Source: Paralithodes platypus
Taxonomy: Eukaryota; Arthropoda; Malacostraca; Decapoda; Lithodidae
DNA length: 64,000 bases
Direction: 5' to 3'
Assembly: GCA_032716605.1 (NCBI GenBank)
Contig: CM064523.1
Location: 41,323,526 to 41,387,525 of the forward strand
Made by a program: the position numbers and the translations under genes. This document shows positions 43,348 through 55,000 of this stretch, piece after piece. The stretch's first letter is position 1; each line of letters begins with the position of its first letter. A model generated the notes under the pieces. It did not search any database. It saw only the letters and a list, made by a program, of their open reading frames with translations, and was not told the DNA's origin.

Positions 43348-43677
43348 TCATGGGTTGCTCTCAATGTCTCCGGCTAGAAGGAGTCTTCGAAAAATGACAG
43401 CCCAAGAGATATTTCTCGGTGTATGAAAAGTGTAATGTATGTGTGTGGTGTGAGAGGTATGGTAGTTGCCCGGCGCAACCGAAGCCGCTCCATGGACCTG
43501 TGCCCCCAGGGAGGGTGCAGGGGATTGTTGTGAGGATTTGGTTCCCGGAAACTGCTCCCCACGGTCAGCAGCCAGCTGTCCTCCATTGGTCAGTGATCTT
43601 GTCGCCGGTCGGGAGGGTCGGCAGCTATCCATGGTCGGCATGTCCGGACGGTGGTACCACGGCGTAGACGCCGCCAT
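43348..43677 (-). pseudogene. LINE N-terminal leader ending in a 2A-like remnant
   Basis: The frame opens with MAASTPWYHRP only 10 bases inside the LINE 5' end and runs 109 residues to RRLLLAGDIESNP, where a stop codon falls at the next position; the following codon would be Pro. The pattern D-x-E-x-N-P is the hallmark of 2A-like ribosome-skipping peptides, known at the N-terminus of several LINE families. Here the essential Gly position is a stop, so the copy would neither skip nor continue. Confidence 0.65.
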
Positions 43678-43686
43678 TCCAGGACC

Positions 43687-43698
43687 TTAGGCTAGGTT
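43687..43698. repeat. Right target-site duplication of the LINE (TTAGGCTAGGTT)
   Basis: Exact match to 38885-38896. The first base inside the LINE is at 43686. Confidence 0.85.
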
Positions 43699-45242
43699 AT
43701 GTAGGTTAGGTTAATTTTATATGCAACTTGCATTATAATGAATTGCTTAAATCGAATGAATCACATAAACAAGCAACTCCAAAACATTGTTTTCATAAAA
43801 CAAAAATGATTGTATGTTTGTTGACACTGCAACTAAACCAATGCATATCATTGATATACAAATATACTCTGAAGGATTAGGGTGAAACTTTGATTGATAC
43901 CACGACATACGTTTAAATGATCGTTAAGGTGTATAGAAAACTAACATTATTTGCTAAAGAAATGTAATTAAGAATGTGAAACAATTGATGACATATGAAA
44001 TATCACTTTCCAGTCTTCACTAACTAGTACTAATGCATTTGAGTTATCCATTGCTTCCTAATCAAGGTATGACCCCCAAAATATGTAATCCAACTAAGGA
44101 CAAAATATAGAGGAAATAATGTGGAAGTTTACCAAGTGTCAGTATAGTTGTGAACCAAAAAAAATAAGGTTACACACTGTGAAATGTTTGAATTATTTAA
44201 TCCAAATCAATGACATATCTGGAATAAATTAAAGCTTTTGAATTATGTTGTTTGTACTCGATAACAATTCGCATAGAGGCGTAGATATTTTGCTCACAAA
44301 AGTACATAACGAAAACAAATATAACATTTGTTGGCACTGTAAGCAAGCAATAATATTGACACAAGAAAAAGTATGAATTAATAAGATTTAAATTTACCTT
44401 CTTAATTGACGTAAATGTCATAGTCTAGAAGATCTTAAATACATAATATAGGCCCAGTGATTATACTATATAATAATCTAAGAGGTTAGGTAGAGTAGAG
44501 AAGCTTATTTAAGGCTGGATGGCTGTGATTATTGAAGATTAAATAGGTCAAGGATGGACGAACGTGATTATCGTGTGGTAACTTGTGAGAGAGTGTGAGT
44601 CAGTTTGTTTACATCCGGGAACTTGACTAGGTTATTAATAATTAATTTCTGAGTCATAACTTGGCATTGATATACGTTGACCTGATATATTATAACTAAC
44701 CAATTTAGAGTTTATGTTTAAACATTGCATACATTTATCAATAGACTACAGTAGATCTGGACTTAAGGGGAGATTTCCACTTGAGGGATTTTGTTCTCGA
44801 CTCCTTTCTCCCTCATGTTTAGCCCCAATGTTTTTCTAATTTTAAGACGTTCGCCCCATTATTCTGACGATTTTAAGAACTTTCGACCCATTTCTGTCAA
44901 TTTTAAGACCTTTCGTGCCATTTAGGTGTCGATTTTATCCTGGCGAGCGATAGCGAGCCTGTAATATAAGAGGAACCGGCTTTCAGCCGGGGCATTTTGT
45001 ACCGAAAAATGTACAAATTTATCTTGAAAGGGGCTCAAGGAGGTGTAATTCTAAGCTTGATGGAGGTCTAGGGAGCAAACTAAATACCTCTCCTTAACAT
45101 GCAAATGGAACTTTGCAGTAAGGGACACAAAATCGGAAAACGAACCCCCAAGTTCGCACCTCGAAACCACGTAAATGTGATTGCTTTGTTTTGTTTTGAG
45201 TGCCACTGGGATGTTTTGAACGATTTTTGATAGGCCTTGGAT
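43699..45242. other. AT-rich intergenic sequence, no gene recognised
   Basis: Short repeats of TAGGTTAGGTT occur near 43705, resembling scattered TTAGG-type words but not an array. No ORF of interest, RNA gene or mobile element was recognised. Confidence 0.5.
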
Positions 45243-45330
45243 CTTAAGAGGCTGGCCGCATTCGGCCAGTAGAACCTCTTAAGAGTCTGGCTGTAATCTC
45301 TGGGCTAAGCACTTTAACCATTACATCATC
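45243..45330 (-). repeat. Possible tRNA-like SINE head with TCTTAAGAG hairpin
   Basis: The minus strand contains an A-box-like TGGTTAAAGTGCTTAGC and a near B box GGTTCTACTGG. The segment also holds a hairpin with CTGGCCG/CGGCCAG and CTTAAGAG/CTCTTAAG arms. It resembles the sequence at 47-110. Suggestive of a dispersed SINE or hairpin repeat; the B box is imperfect. Confidence 0.3.
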
Positions 45331-45376
45331 AAGACAGTTAATGGTTAAGTACATTGAATCCTCAACACTGACTTAA

Positions 45377-45856
45377 CCCTTCCTACCCGGGCATCCTTGT
45401 GGAAGGACACCGCTGCAGAAGGGCAGGTACCCGGGTGTCCTTCTGACAGACAGTAAGCTTGCAAGCCATGCAAGCTTGATCCGAACGCCGTGCGTCGGAC
45501 GAATGTAAACAAAGTCGGTCGCTTCGTCACCGCACCTCCGAAAACAAGAAGGAGAAGACTCGTTTGTTATTGTACGTCTGTATGTCGTAGTTTCATTAGT
45601 GAAAAGATCGTCGTATTGCTAACATCGCCTGAAAATGCTCTCCACTAAAATTGTCATCACAACTGAACCAGTTGACTTAGAGAGTTTACTCAATGCCAGT
45701 TTACAGATTGGAAACGGCACTACGTTTAGGGATGCGTGGGAAATTTCTAGCAGTTAAAATAAACAAAGATACGGTAGCCTAGGCCTAGACGTTTTTCGGC
45801 CATTTCGCCCGGGTACGGGCGACTGTCCTTCTAACAGGCAGCCTGGTTCCCGAGGG
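45377..45856. mobile_element. TTAA-flanked MITE candidate (piggyBac-like), 480 bp
   Basis: Flanked by TTAA at 45373-45376 and 45857-45860, with ends CCCTTCCTACCCGGG and CCCGAGGG (outer strands both start CCCT). Subterminal repeats around GTCCTTCTGACAGACAG (about 45438) and GTCCTTCTAACAGGCAG (about 45826) support an element. There is no transposase; terminal repeats are short. Confidence 0.45.
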
Positions 45857-45860
45857 TTAA

Positions 45861-47693
45861 GGAAGATATGTTTGTATGTCAAATTTTCTGTTACAGCATA
45901 ATAATGATAATTCGACACAGATAATACAAAAATCCCAATAGCCCGAATTATTGCAAGTCAGAAATACGAAAATTACAATGGGGAAAAAATAGATAAACTA
46001 ATCAATATACACGCCATAATCATAATCGGCGAAGTGGAGACATACGTAGGTGCAAACGCTGCCAATCTTCTACCCCTGCAACTAGCATCTATGGATTTAC
46101 CGTAATTATCGATGACCACAGACCGTCTACAAGCTTAAAAAGGCTTAATTATCCTCAATTAAATTAAATTAACGTTTACAACATAACACAAACATAAAAT
46201 CACGGCAAAGCAATAACAACAAATCGTAGGTCATGTTATCATAGGATTAACATGGCTACTTTTACCCAAACTATATTATATTTAGTTTTCCGGGTTTTGT
46301 CATATATTCGTAGAAATATATATTGACAGTACAGTATATGAATAATGATCTCTACCGAAAACATTGCATATTTCACAACCGATCAGCTGTGTCAGTCTAT
46401 ATTTTACCTAAGGGTCACCGCACACCGAGTAGTGTCAGTCTCAGACACTATCTATACCAGGCTATACCAGGGTCCAGAGAATATAGGGTCTACACATGGC
46501 TCAAAGAATACGCGCCATCTTCCGCGCATGATGTAATTTTCCCTATAGTGGGCAGAGACAGTATATAAAGAAATAGGAAACTTCCTATGCCTTCCATTGA
46601 AATAAATGATACCATAGATAGCAGTTTCTGGCATCGATTAGAGGCTGCAACCAACGCCATCTAGTGTATGGACGCGGTACTAATATTGATGAACAAAATC
46701 TAGGGGATTTGTCTTCATACTTCACATAGCTACTGTATTCAATATTGATCATTTACTTTAGGCTAAGCAACCCTCCCTACACACTTTACTAATGTCAGAA
46801 TCGCCACTGTTATATAACATACCAAATGATAGTACCATATAATTGGTTGTTCGTTATGAAAATATATACCAACTTAATTGTTTCATTACCTCTACTAAGT
46901 CTATCACTCTACCATGATATGTACGATACTAGGCCTCTAGTCTGGTCGAAATTACATTTTCGCAGTTATATGATTATCAAGCGTTTCTCAGATTGATTCT
47001 ACGCATTTGAATCATTTACAAAGAAATGTTCTATTCATAAATGACTGTAAGAGGAATAAACTCATTAAAACCAATTATAAATGTGTATTCGCTATCAGGA
47101 TATTCAAAATTAACTGCGAAAACGTAATTTCGGACTGCCAGAGTATGTATTGTAGTGACCAATGAAATAGCATATTCATATAAAGCGACCAGTAACATTA
47201 TGTTGAAATTGTAGCCCATAGGGTTGAGTTGGTTTACATCATAGTATTGTGATAATGTTATATAATTTATGCACCTAATCAAATTAACCCATATTATACC
47301 AATAGTACGGTTAGGTCATAACCAAAGCTTGGGTGATTATCTTTAAACTTGACATTTTATTGTCATGGTGTATTTGGTCATTACATATTCAACGAGGTAA
47401 GTGAATATAAATAATGATTTTCCTCACAATAAACAATTGAAATCAACCACAACGAATACTTTATAATTTACGTATAATATCTGTAATGGGAATATATTAT
47501 AATCACGAAACATATCCTAAAAAGCTGTGAGCACAATTATATTGTAACCCACAACAGACTGCATTATTATGATATATATTGCGTTTAACACGCCATTAAA
47601 AGTAGTGTCATTTCGGAACCCTATAATAACATGGTTATGGATAATAACACATAATATAAAATTATTGTTCGGTTTATTTATATTAGTTTATGG
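45861..47693. other. AT-rich intergenic sequence, no gene recognised
   Basis: Only short unrelated open frames occur. No recognisable domain, RNA gene, or element termini were seen. Confidence 0.5.
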
Positions 47694-47853
47694 AAATATG
47701 ATGTATGAACACTCCTCAGCTGAACACTGGCACAAATATGATGTATGAACACTCCTCAGCTGAACACTGGCACAAATATGATGTATGAACACTCCTCAGC
47801 TGAACACTGGCACAAATATGATGTATGAACACTCCTCAGCTGAACACTGGCAC
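47694..47853. repeat. 40-bp minisatellite, 4 identical units
   Basis: Units begin AAATATGATGTATGAACACT at 47694, 47734, 47774 and 47814, without visible divergence. Confidence 0.95.
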
Positions 47854-48118
47854 AAATCCACAGATTACACCGATTTGTGGATAAAAAAAACAAAAAAAAC
47901 AAAAAAGAGTATTAGGTAAACATGGATAATGTTAATACAGAACAGTGAGATACACGAAAAATGACTGATCGAGATATACGTCACCCTGACTATTTCACGA
48001 TTAGCCTAAAGTTTACATTGCCTGCCTTCAGCAAAATCTATACCTTTCACTTGCTGTAGGGAAACAAAAATTATTGGGTCGTTTCTTTCCTCATATATAC
48101 ATCTAAGAGGAATACATA

Positions 48119-48120
48119 AT

Positions 48121-48163
<43 letters not shown>
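48119..48163. repeat. (TA)n microsatellite
   Basis: About 45 bp of near-perfect TA repeats directly before the LTR-like sequence at 48164. Confidence 0.9.
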
Positions 48164-48167
<4 letters not shown>

Positions 48168-48722
48168 ACGTATCTTGATCCTCAAGTGGTTAACTTGATG
48201 AATCTAGATAGCACAGAGATATATATTAAGGTATCAGTCAGCTGAAGGCAAAACGAAAGTAAAATCTAATAAAATTATTTCCTGTTGTTGCTTACTTTCC
48301 TTTTGGATCTTAGGACTTGGTATCCTTTATTGACTGATACTCTTTAATTATGGAAAAATACTGAAACTAATTAAAGTCATGTAGTATTTATAAAGAATTA
48401 TTATTTAACCGAAGCTTAGTAGGCTATGGTTATGAACCGAATAAGTTATATCTAAAGAAGGACTATTAATTATATATCAAGTCTTGAAAGATAAATATTA
48501 AAGTAAGAATATTTCTGTCTCTTATCCTTTTTGAAATGAATAGATAGTTTTCTTATATCATGTCCTTTTATTTATATTTAATGTAGTTATTATTCTTGGT
48601 TCTTGTTTTACGTTAATAGTATTATATTATTATTATTATCAGGATTAATATCAAAGTCACATAAAAAGTTATATATATATATATTTAATAATTAGATAAA
48701 TGTATTTCTTAACCACGTAACA
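48164..48722 (+). mobile_element. Possible solo LTR (TGTTACGT...ACGTAACA)
   Basis: A 559-bp stretch with matching 8-bp inverted ends TGTTACGT and ACGTAACA, a terminal pattern common in Gypsy-type LTRs. There is no target-site duplication, no primer-binding site after it and no coding region nearby. It could also be chance. Orientation cannot be set from the sequence. Confidence 0.3.
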
Positions 48723-50245
48723 TTGAGGTTTGATTATGAGTAAATTAAGTTACAGGATCGATTCATAGATTCGATTCAGGTCTCACTGAGTAATATGAAA
48801 AGCAAAAATAATATTTTGAAGCTAAAAGAATTTTCTTCAGCTTAGGAAATCACTAGGAGTAACATTAAAACAGCCATGTTAGTCTAAGGCGATATTACTA
48901 ATAAGAGACAATAGTATCACCGTTCTTGTTCTTACCAGCAATGTAAGCTTAATTAAAAGAAAATTAAAGAACTCGCAAGTATTAATATAAAACAATAGTA
49001 TTACTTTTATCATAACCCAATTACTTAAAGAGTTGCTTTAGTCCACAAGTCAGTCAACTAAAATAGTTAAGTACATAATAGTAGCGTTAACGTTAATTCC
49101 CAATCACATATCTCACTAACCAACATAACGTAAGTGTTTACACCGAACACACTTAACACACACTTATATAATCTGACTGACAGTCACAATCCCATTATAA
49201 TACTTCACCCCGTCTTCCTCCAGCTGCAAGTTCACCTTCCCAACTCCAAATGAGACTGATTTGAATGCCCACTACTCGGGTCTTATATACTATGCAATGA
49301 TGGTGTAGCAACGAATCAGGAGGGGGATGGTGCGCGCCCCAAGCACAGCTCCTCTAGTTGCGTAAGAGGTGCGTGGTCCAATGGCGTCGATTGGCGTCGA
49401 TCATCGCCATAGCGTCGGGTCATCGAAGTAGTTTGCAGGGTCCCCATATGACGCACGCAGGTGTGAAGGCTTGTTTGCTGGTATGCAGACGAGCTGGTTT
49501 CCCACTCGCTGGTTCGCTCGCTGGTCTGCTTCGCCGCCTGGGTAATTCGGCACTCCTTCAACTCTTAATTCTAACTCTTAAATAAACACATACAGGGCTC
49601 CGTATGTCAGAATATATACATATATACATCTATATATACATTGGTTTTCGGCGAGACATAAGGAGCAGCATTAATCCCTCTTTCAGGCGAGATAAAAGAA
49701 CAAAATAACTGACCATCAACATCAGCCTTACCTCCTTGAGTCCGTCTGATGAAATGAATGGTTCTTATTTGTCAACATATTTTTCGTTTCCCAACATAAT
49801 TCATCGATATTATTACGATAGTTATCTTAATTGGGAATCCAAACTCATGTGTGTGCATTTCAAGCTCAAATGTTTTGCATTGCCAAATTATATAGCCAAG
49901 CTGATGACATGCAGACGATGCAGATCGACACTAACGCTATCAAGCGTATGGACGCAGCGTGAGCTCGGCAACAACGACAACAATAACAACGAAAGTGCGA
50001 AAATAAGGCATCTAAAAAGTCGAATTGGCCAATTCCAGGTATCACTCTTCTCGCTCGCTTACCTCTCATGGTGTTATAAGCTCGTTGGTGGGGACAGAGG
50101 TCAATGGGAGTTCAACCAATTAATTCACTTTGAGAACTCGATCACGAACATAAGAGTTGAAACAAAGCGGATATTTTATAACTATACTTGTGTGTGGTAT
50201 GATAATGATTTGGAATTATGAATGCTAAGATACCTATCTTGAAAT
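48723..50245. other. Intergenic sequence, no gene recognised
   Basis: AT-rich up to about 49200, then a more GC-balanced stretch (49200-49560) and a TATATACA-rich patch near 49610-49645. Open frames on both strands show no recognisable domain. Confidence 0.45.
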
Positions 50246-50652
50246 ATATATCATAAAGGCAATGTTGTTAGTTACTATACAGTTAACTAAACAAATATAT
50301 AGCATGAAGGCAATGCTGTTAGTTACTATACAGTTAACTAAACAAATATATAGCATAAAGGCAATGCTGTTAGTTACTATACAGTTAACTAAACAAATAT
50401 ATAGCATAAAGGCAATGCTGTTAGTTACTATACAGTTAACTAAACAAATATATAGCATAAAGGCAATGCTGTTAGTTACTATACAGTTAACTAAACAAAT
50501 ATATAGCATAAAGACAATGCTGTTAGTTACTATACAGTTAACTAAACATATATATAGCATAAAGGCAATGCTGTTAGTTACTATACAGTTAACTAAACAT
50601 ATATATAGCATAAAGACAATGCTGTTAGTTACTATACAGTTAACTAAACAAA
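50246..50652. repeat. 51-bp minisatellite, 8 units
   Basis: The phrase AATGCTGTTAGTTACTATAC recurs at 51-bp spacing from 50261 to 50618. Units differ by a few substitutions (ATAAAGG, ATGAAGG, ATAAAGA). Because 51 is a multiple of three, both strands stay open and give repeating 17-residue peptides, but there is no sign that these are genes. Confidence 0.95.
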
Positions 50653-50938
50653 TCAGACGTTGAGAGAGATACAATGTGTGTGTGTGTGTGTGTGAATTTG
50701 GCAGCTGGTCATTTGACAGTAGAAACAATCATCAGCTTAACATGGGCAGCGTAGAATTAAAAGCACGCGCACACACATACACGCGCACAGTTTGTAAAAT
50801 GCAGTGTGTGTGACATTAGGAAAAATAATCAGCTTAACTTTGACAAGCTAGAAAATATATTATATAAATATATATTATATATATATTGTATAAAATATAT
50901 ATATAGAAAATGCATTATAATATGCCCTTCCTTAGGAT

Positions 50939-51014
50939 TAACCCTTGTCTATCGGGGCCCGACTTAAGTCCGTATCGAAAAATTTGGACAATGTGGCGGG
51001 GCCCGACTTAAGTC
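50939..51014. repeat. Duplicated CGGGGCCCGACTTAAGTC motif after TTAACCC
   Basis: An 18-bp motif occurs at 50953-50970 and 50997-51014, following TTAACCC at 50939. This resembles the left end of a TTAA-type MITE with subterminal repeats; no matching right end was found. Confidence 0.35.
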
Positions 51015-51479
51015 TGTGTGCAATTTTGGCGCAATATTAGCTCTGACAGAGAGACGAGCGACGGGAGGAGCCTGGATTACCTCATGACCGCTCGCCACGG
51101 CCGCCGTGGACCTACTGAGATCTACTCCACTTACATCCACCCTCACTCCCTCGCTACATACGTAATTATATAAAGAAATTACCGTATTTTAGCGATTTTG
51201 CCCTTCGGTTGCACGATCGTTGCAAGACAACAAGTGATCGTAGAAGGATGGTTCGGGTGTCATTGGAAAGCTCAATTTACGCCCTTTCAGGGATACATAC
51301 TTGTATTACGCTCTGGGTCTTATTTATGCATGAAAAAGTGCACAGAAACAACCCCATTCATGGTAAAAAAAAACGCTGGGCGGCACAGTGAAATATACTC
51401 CACCACCCGCTCTTAAGGTGTTAAATAGTCCCTAATCAGGTATCAGCCCCTAGCTCCCACTCTCTCTTTCTCTTTTGCT

Positions 51480-51487
51480 CTCACTGT

Positions 51488-51542
<55 letters not shown>
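51480..51542. repeat. (CT)n microsatellite
   Basis: CT/TC repeats interrupted only at the left by CTCGCTCGCTC. Confidence 0.9.
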
Positions 51543-51546
<4 letters not shown>

Positions 51547-52054
51547 GAAATGAATTAAAACATGTTCGCGGTGTATATGTTATTTATTGGTATGCTCGCT
51601 ATCATCCATAATTTATTACCTCATATTTATGCACATTTAATTGTAATATATAATAAGGTTGGTGTATTTTAATGTTTTCTTTTGTTCTGTAACATTAAAT
51701 AAGACTATTTACATGCATAGTTCAATATATCACACAAACAAGGTGTCTATGAGGAGATCAGGCAGAACGTGGGACATCTAACGTCACTCACCCACAGGTG
51801 TACCTGCGCGTGGGTCGACCCTATTCTTTGGACCTTGATCTATACTAAAAGGTCAATGCATATTAATGAACAACTGGTAGTTAATAATTCATTAATACTA
51901 TTATCTATGTTAGTGAAGCGTTATGTAAGGAAGTAATACAAACATTCACTTGTCCCCCAGGCAACTGCCGGGCAGACTAACATTGAAAATCACTAGCCCG
52001 GCTACAAATCTGGGCTAGTCCAGGCTGCCGGGCTATATCTAATTTTCCAGCCTG

Positions 52055-55000
52055 GTTTGTAATTCCTCTAATGCGACCAAAGCCTTACCGAGGATATTTT
52101 TCAAACCGGCTTTCACTATCCCTATTAGTCGCTCCTATATCGCTCCAAACCAAGGAGCTCTGGCGGGGATGATGTGCCACTCACATTGATGCTCTAGATT
52201 CTCTAGAATATAGCTCTGAACCACTGAATCTCCAGAAATCTTGATCAAGAGTTTAGCCGCACTTTGGAATGTACTTGCATTATCACTTAAAATCAATTGT
52301 GGAAAACATTGTCTGCCTACAAATTTACGGAACGCATACGTAAACCTTTCGCAAGATACATTTGTAACTACTTCTAAATGTATAGCCCTGGTAACAACAC
52401 AAGTAATTAAGACTATAATTATGTGCTTTAATGATGGGATTATCTTTAACTTGCAAGGCACCGGAATAATCTACACCGGTTACTGAAAAGGGATCACTGG
52501 GTGTAACTCTGAAGCTAGGCAAAGGAGGTGCATATTTAGGAAAATAGTGCTTACCCTGAAAACTTCTACAAACTACGCATCTTCTCAGTACCGATTTTAC
52601 CGTCTTCTGCATTTGTGGGATCCATCACTTCTGTCGTAAATAGGATACCAAGTGCCCCACGCCATAATGACGACATATTATGTGACCTTTAATATTAGTC
52701 AATGAGGTTATCGGATGCTTCGATGGTAATAATATGGGATATTTACTGTCATCGCGACCAGATGCTAACTGGAACCTACCCTTACAACTAATTATACCAT
52801 CATCCATATACAATCCTAATTGCCTCATGAGATTGGTACTCGATAGGTAGTTTATCAGATGTGTCATTCAAAGCGTCCCATTCTCTCTTAAAAGATTCCC
52901 TTTGTATTAGCTTAATCATTAAAGTCTTGGCAGAGCACATTTCATTAATTAATAAGGTAGGCGTGTCTCTTAAGCTCATCTTCCTGACCCTTTGCCTCAA
53001 ATTATGTACATAACGATACACCCAGACAACTACTCTTACTGGCTTATCATAGCTACTAACTCTATCCCAAAGTACCATGAAGCTATCTACATCCTGAGTG
53101 ACCACTGCCGTGGCTGTTGAATTTACTTGAATTTCTACGGGAATGTTAATCTGAACTGGTTCAGCCGTTTCGGACCCTTCGGTTATTCGTGTGATTTGAG
53201 CCACGAAGGCTCCTGCCACCACAACGAATAATCTGACTAACTGTCTGGCAGAAATACCTCTAGTCAAAAGGTCACTGAGATTATCTTTTGAGCACAGTTA
53301 TTTAATTATACCATGGGGTAGTAACCCATGGATCTCATTCACCCTGTTACTAACATATACCGCTAACACCTTCTGATTGTGCAACCATGCGATCGCAATC
53401 TTGCTATCGGACCACAAATAGGCTGAATAGAACAAATGGTAATCCGAGTGTGATTCCATGACAAAGTGAATAAGACGTGCGGCAAATAATGCGGCTGTCA
53501 TTCCAATAGAACAAATGGTAATCCGAGTGTGATTCCATGACAAAGTGAATAAGACGTGCGGCAAATAATGCGGCTGTCATTCCAATAGAACAAATGGTAA
53601 TCCGAGTGTGATTCCATGACAAAGTGAATAAGACGTGCGGCAAATAATGCGGCTGTCATTCCAATTTGGGCACTGTCACTGTCTTGATGGGCGCTACACA
53701 GCCTTGGCAGCGACTATAGCGCTATGGCACCCATCAGAAACATTAGCCAAACATTGCCTGAATATAAGTTGTTTCCCCTGTTCAGACGAGTCATTGAGAC
53801 TAACTTGACATCTCTACCACGTTTTACAGTTTGAGGCAAAAATCAGAGTTTCAGAACTCTAATGGAAATTAATTGAAAAGGCGCTGCTGAAGCCAACATA
53901 AACTAAGCCTATTATACCTCCCTATCTTAATTTTGATTATATTGCCTTTATGATTGTGTGTGCCAATATTGATACTTTCATCAACAAATGTACAATTCCC
54001 ACAAATTCTGTCACCTGGCTGCTGCACTATTAATACCTTTGGAGATTCTATATTGGGGTAAGGCAGCTACCACTACAGTATTTATTGCCGTTGTGGAGGT
54101 ATGGGGAGGGCTAGCAATGCAATATTGTAAACTCCCTTGTTACTGTTTACTGGTATCATTATTGTAGGCAAAATTACTGTTTCTCGCTCTGACGATACAG
54201 ACATCGTCGTGAAGGTAATGGAAGATTTAGAAATATTAACAGTGTTAGCATTAACTCTAAATTACTCATTCCCATGGGAGCATAGTGCGCGGAAATGTTT
54301 ACCCTGACAATTGCTACAAGGCTTTAATATCACATTCGTACATCCTTACCCCCCCTGATCTTTAGAGAGCCATCCAGTACATAGTTTCAAAATCTTAGCT
54401 CTACCTATCTTAGCCTCATTATTGGAATATTTGGTACATTGAAACCAGGCATGCTTAGAACACTGGCAAAGATAACAAGCAAATTCAATAGGATAGGCCT
54501 GCTTCTTAGCGTTACTGGTATTCTTGCTTACATCTCTACTTGTACTTCTATTGACAGTAACAAAGGTAGCGGCCTTGGCTTTAGCTGCCATAAAGTCAGT
54601 AGTAAGGCTCTCCATATTGGATATTTCTGTTTGGTAACATTCAACAAAGGAAGATAGATCAAGTGGGGTATCCTTCATAGCCCTTTTTATGTTCTCACGA
54701 AGTGGTGAAGGTAGTTTGTTCATTAAGATTACTATACATACCTCCTCAATACTAACTTGCAGGGTATCAACGGAGCGAATAGCACTTTCGAAGGATGCAT
54801 AGAATTGATTAAGTGCATGTACCTCAGAAGCTAGAGAAGGTAAATCACACACATTTGTTATGTGAGCGGCCTTTATTCTGACCATATTTTACAGCAACGC
54901 TACAGAGGTGACATAGTTACCGGCTACTAAATTGAACCCCTCTAATAGTTTCTGAGCATCCCCTTCCAGCTGCCCACAAAAATACGTAAATGTATGTATT

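Larger units (their letters stand above)
38897..43686 (-). mobile_element. Complete-length non-LTR retrotransposon (LINE), decayed, with (AAC)n tail
   Basis: Read on the minus strand it starts at 43686 and ends in an (AAC)n tail at 38921-38897, flanked by a perfect 12-bp target-site duplication. The order is: N-terminal leader with a 2A-like remnant, Pro/His-rich linker, EEP-type endonuclease, reverse transcriptase, and a Cys/His C-terminal region. The GVPQGSVLSP and YADDIT boxes and single-polyprotein layout fit the Jockey/CR1 range of clades; I cannot assign the clade more exactly. A SINE with its own nested LINE is inserted in the endonuclease (about 41776-42592). Many stops and frame breaks show that this copy is dead. 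Confidence 0.88.

Noticed and set aside
43699..43730. Telomere array (TTAGG)n
   Set aside because: Only a few degenerate words occur; there is no array.
50234..50728. 164-aa ORF with 17-residue repeats as a transmembrane repeat protein
   Set aside because: It is only the translation of a 51-bp minisatellite, open on both strands, without start context or conserved flank.
51958..52050. GC-rich imperfect palindrome (GCCCGG/CCGGGC words) as a MITE end
   Set aside because: Arms are scrambled and no flanking duplication was found; left unassigned.
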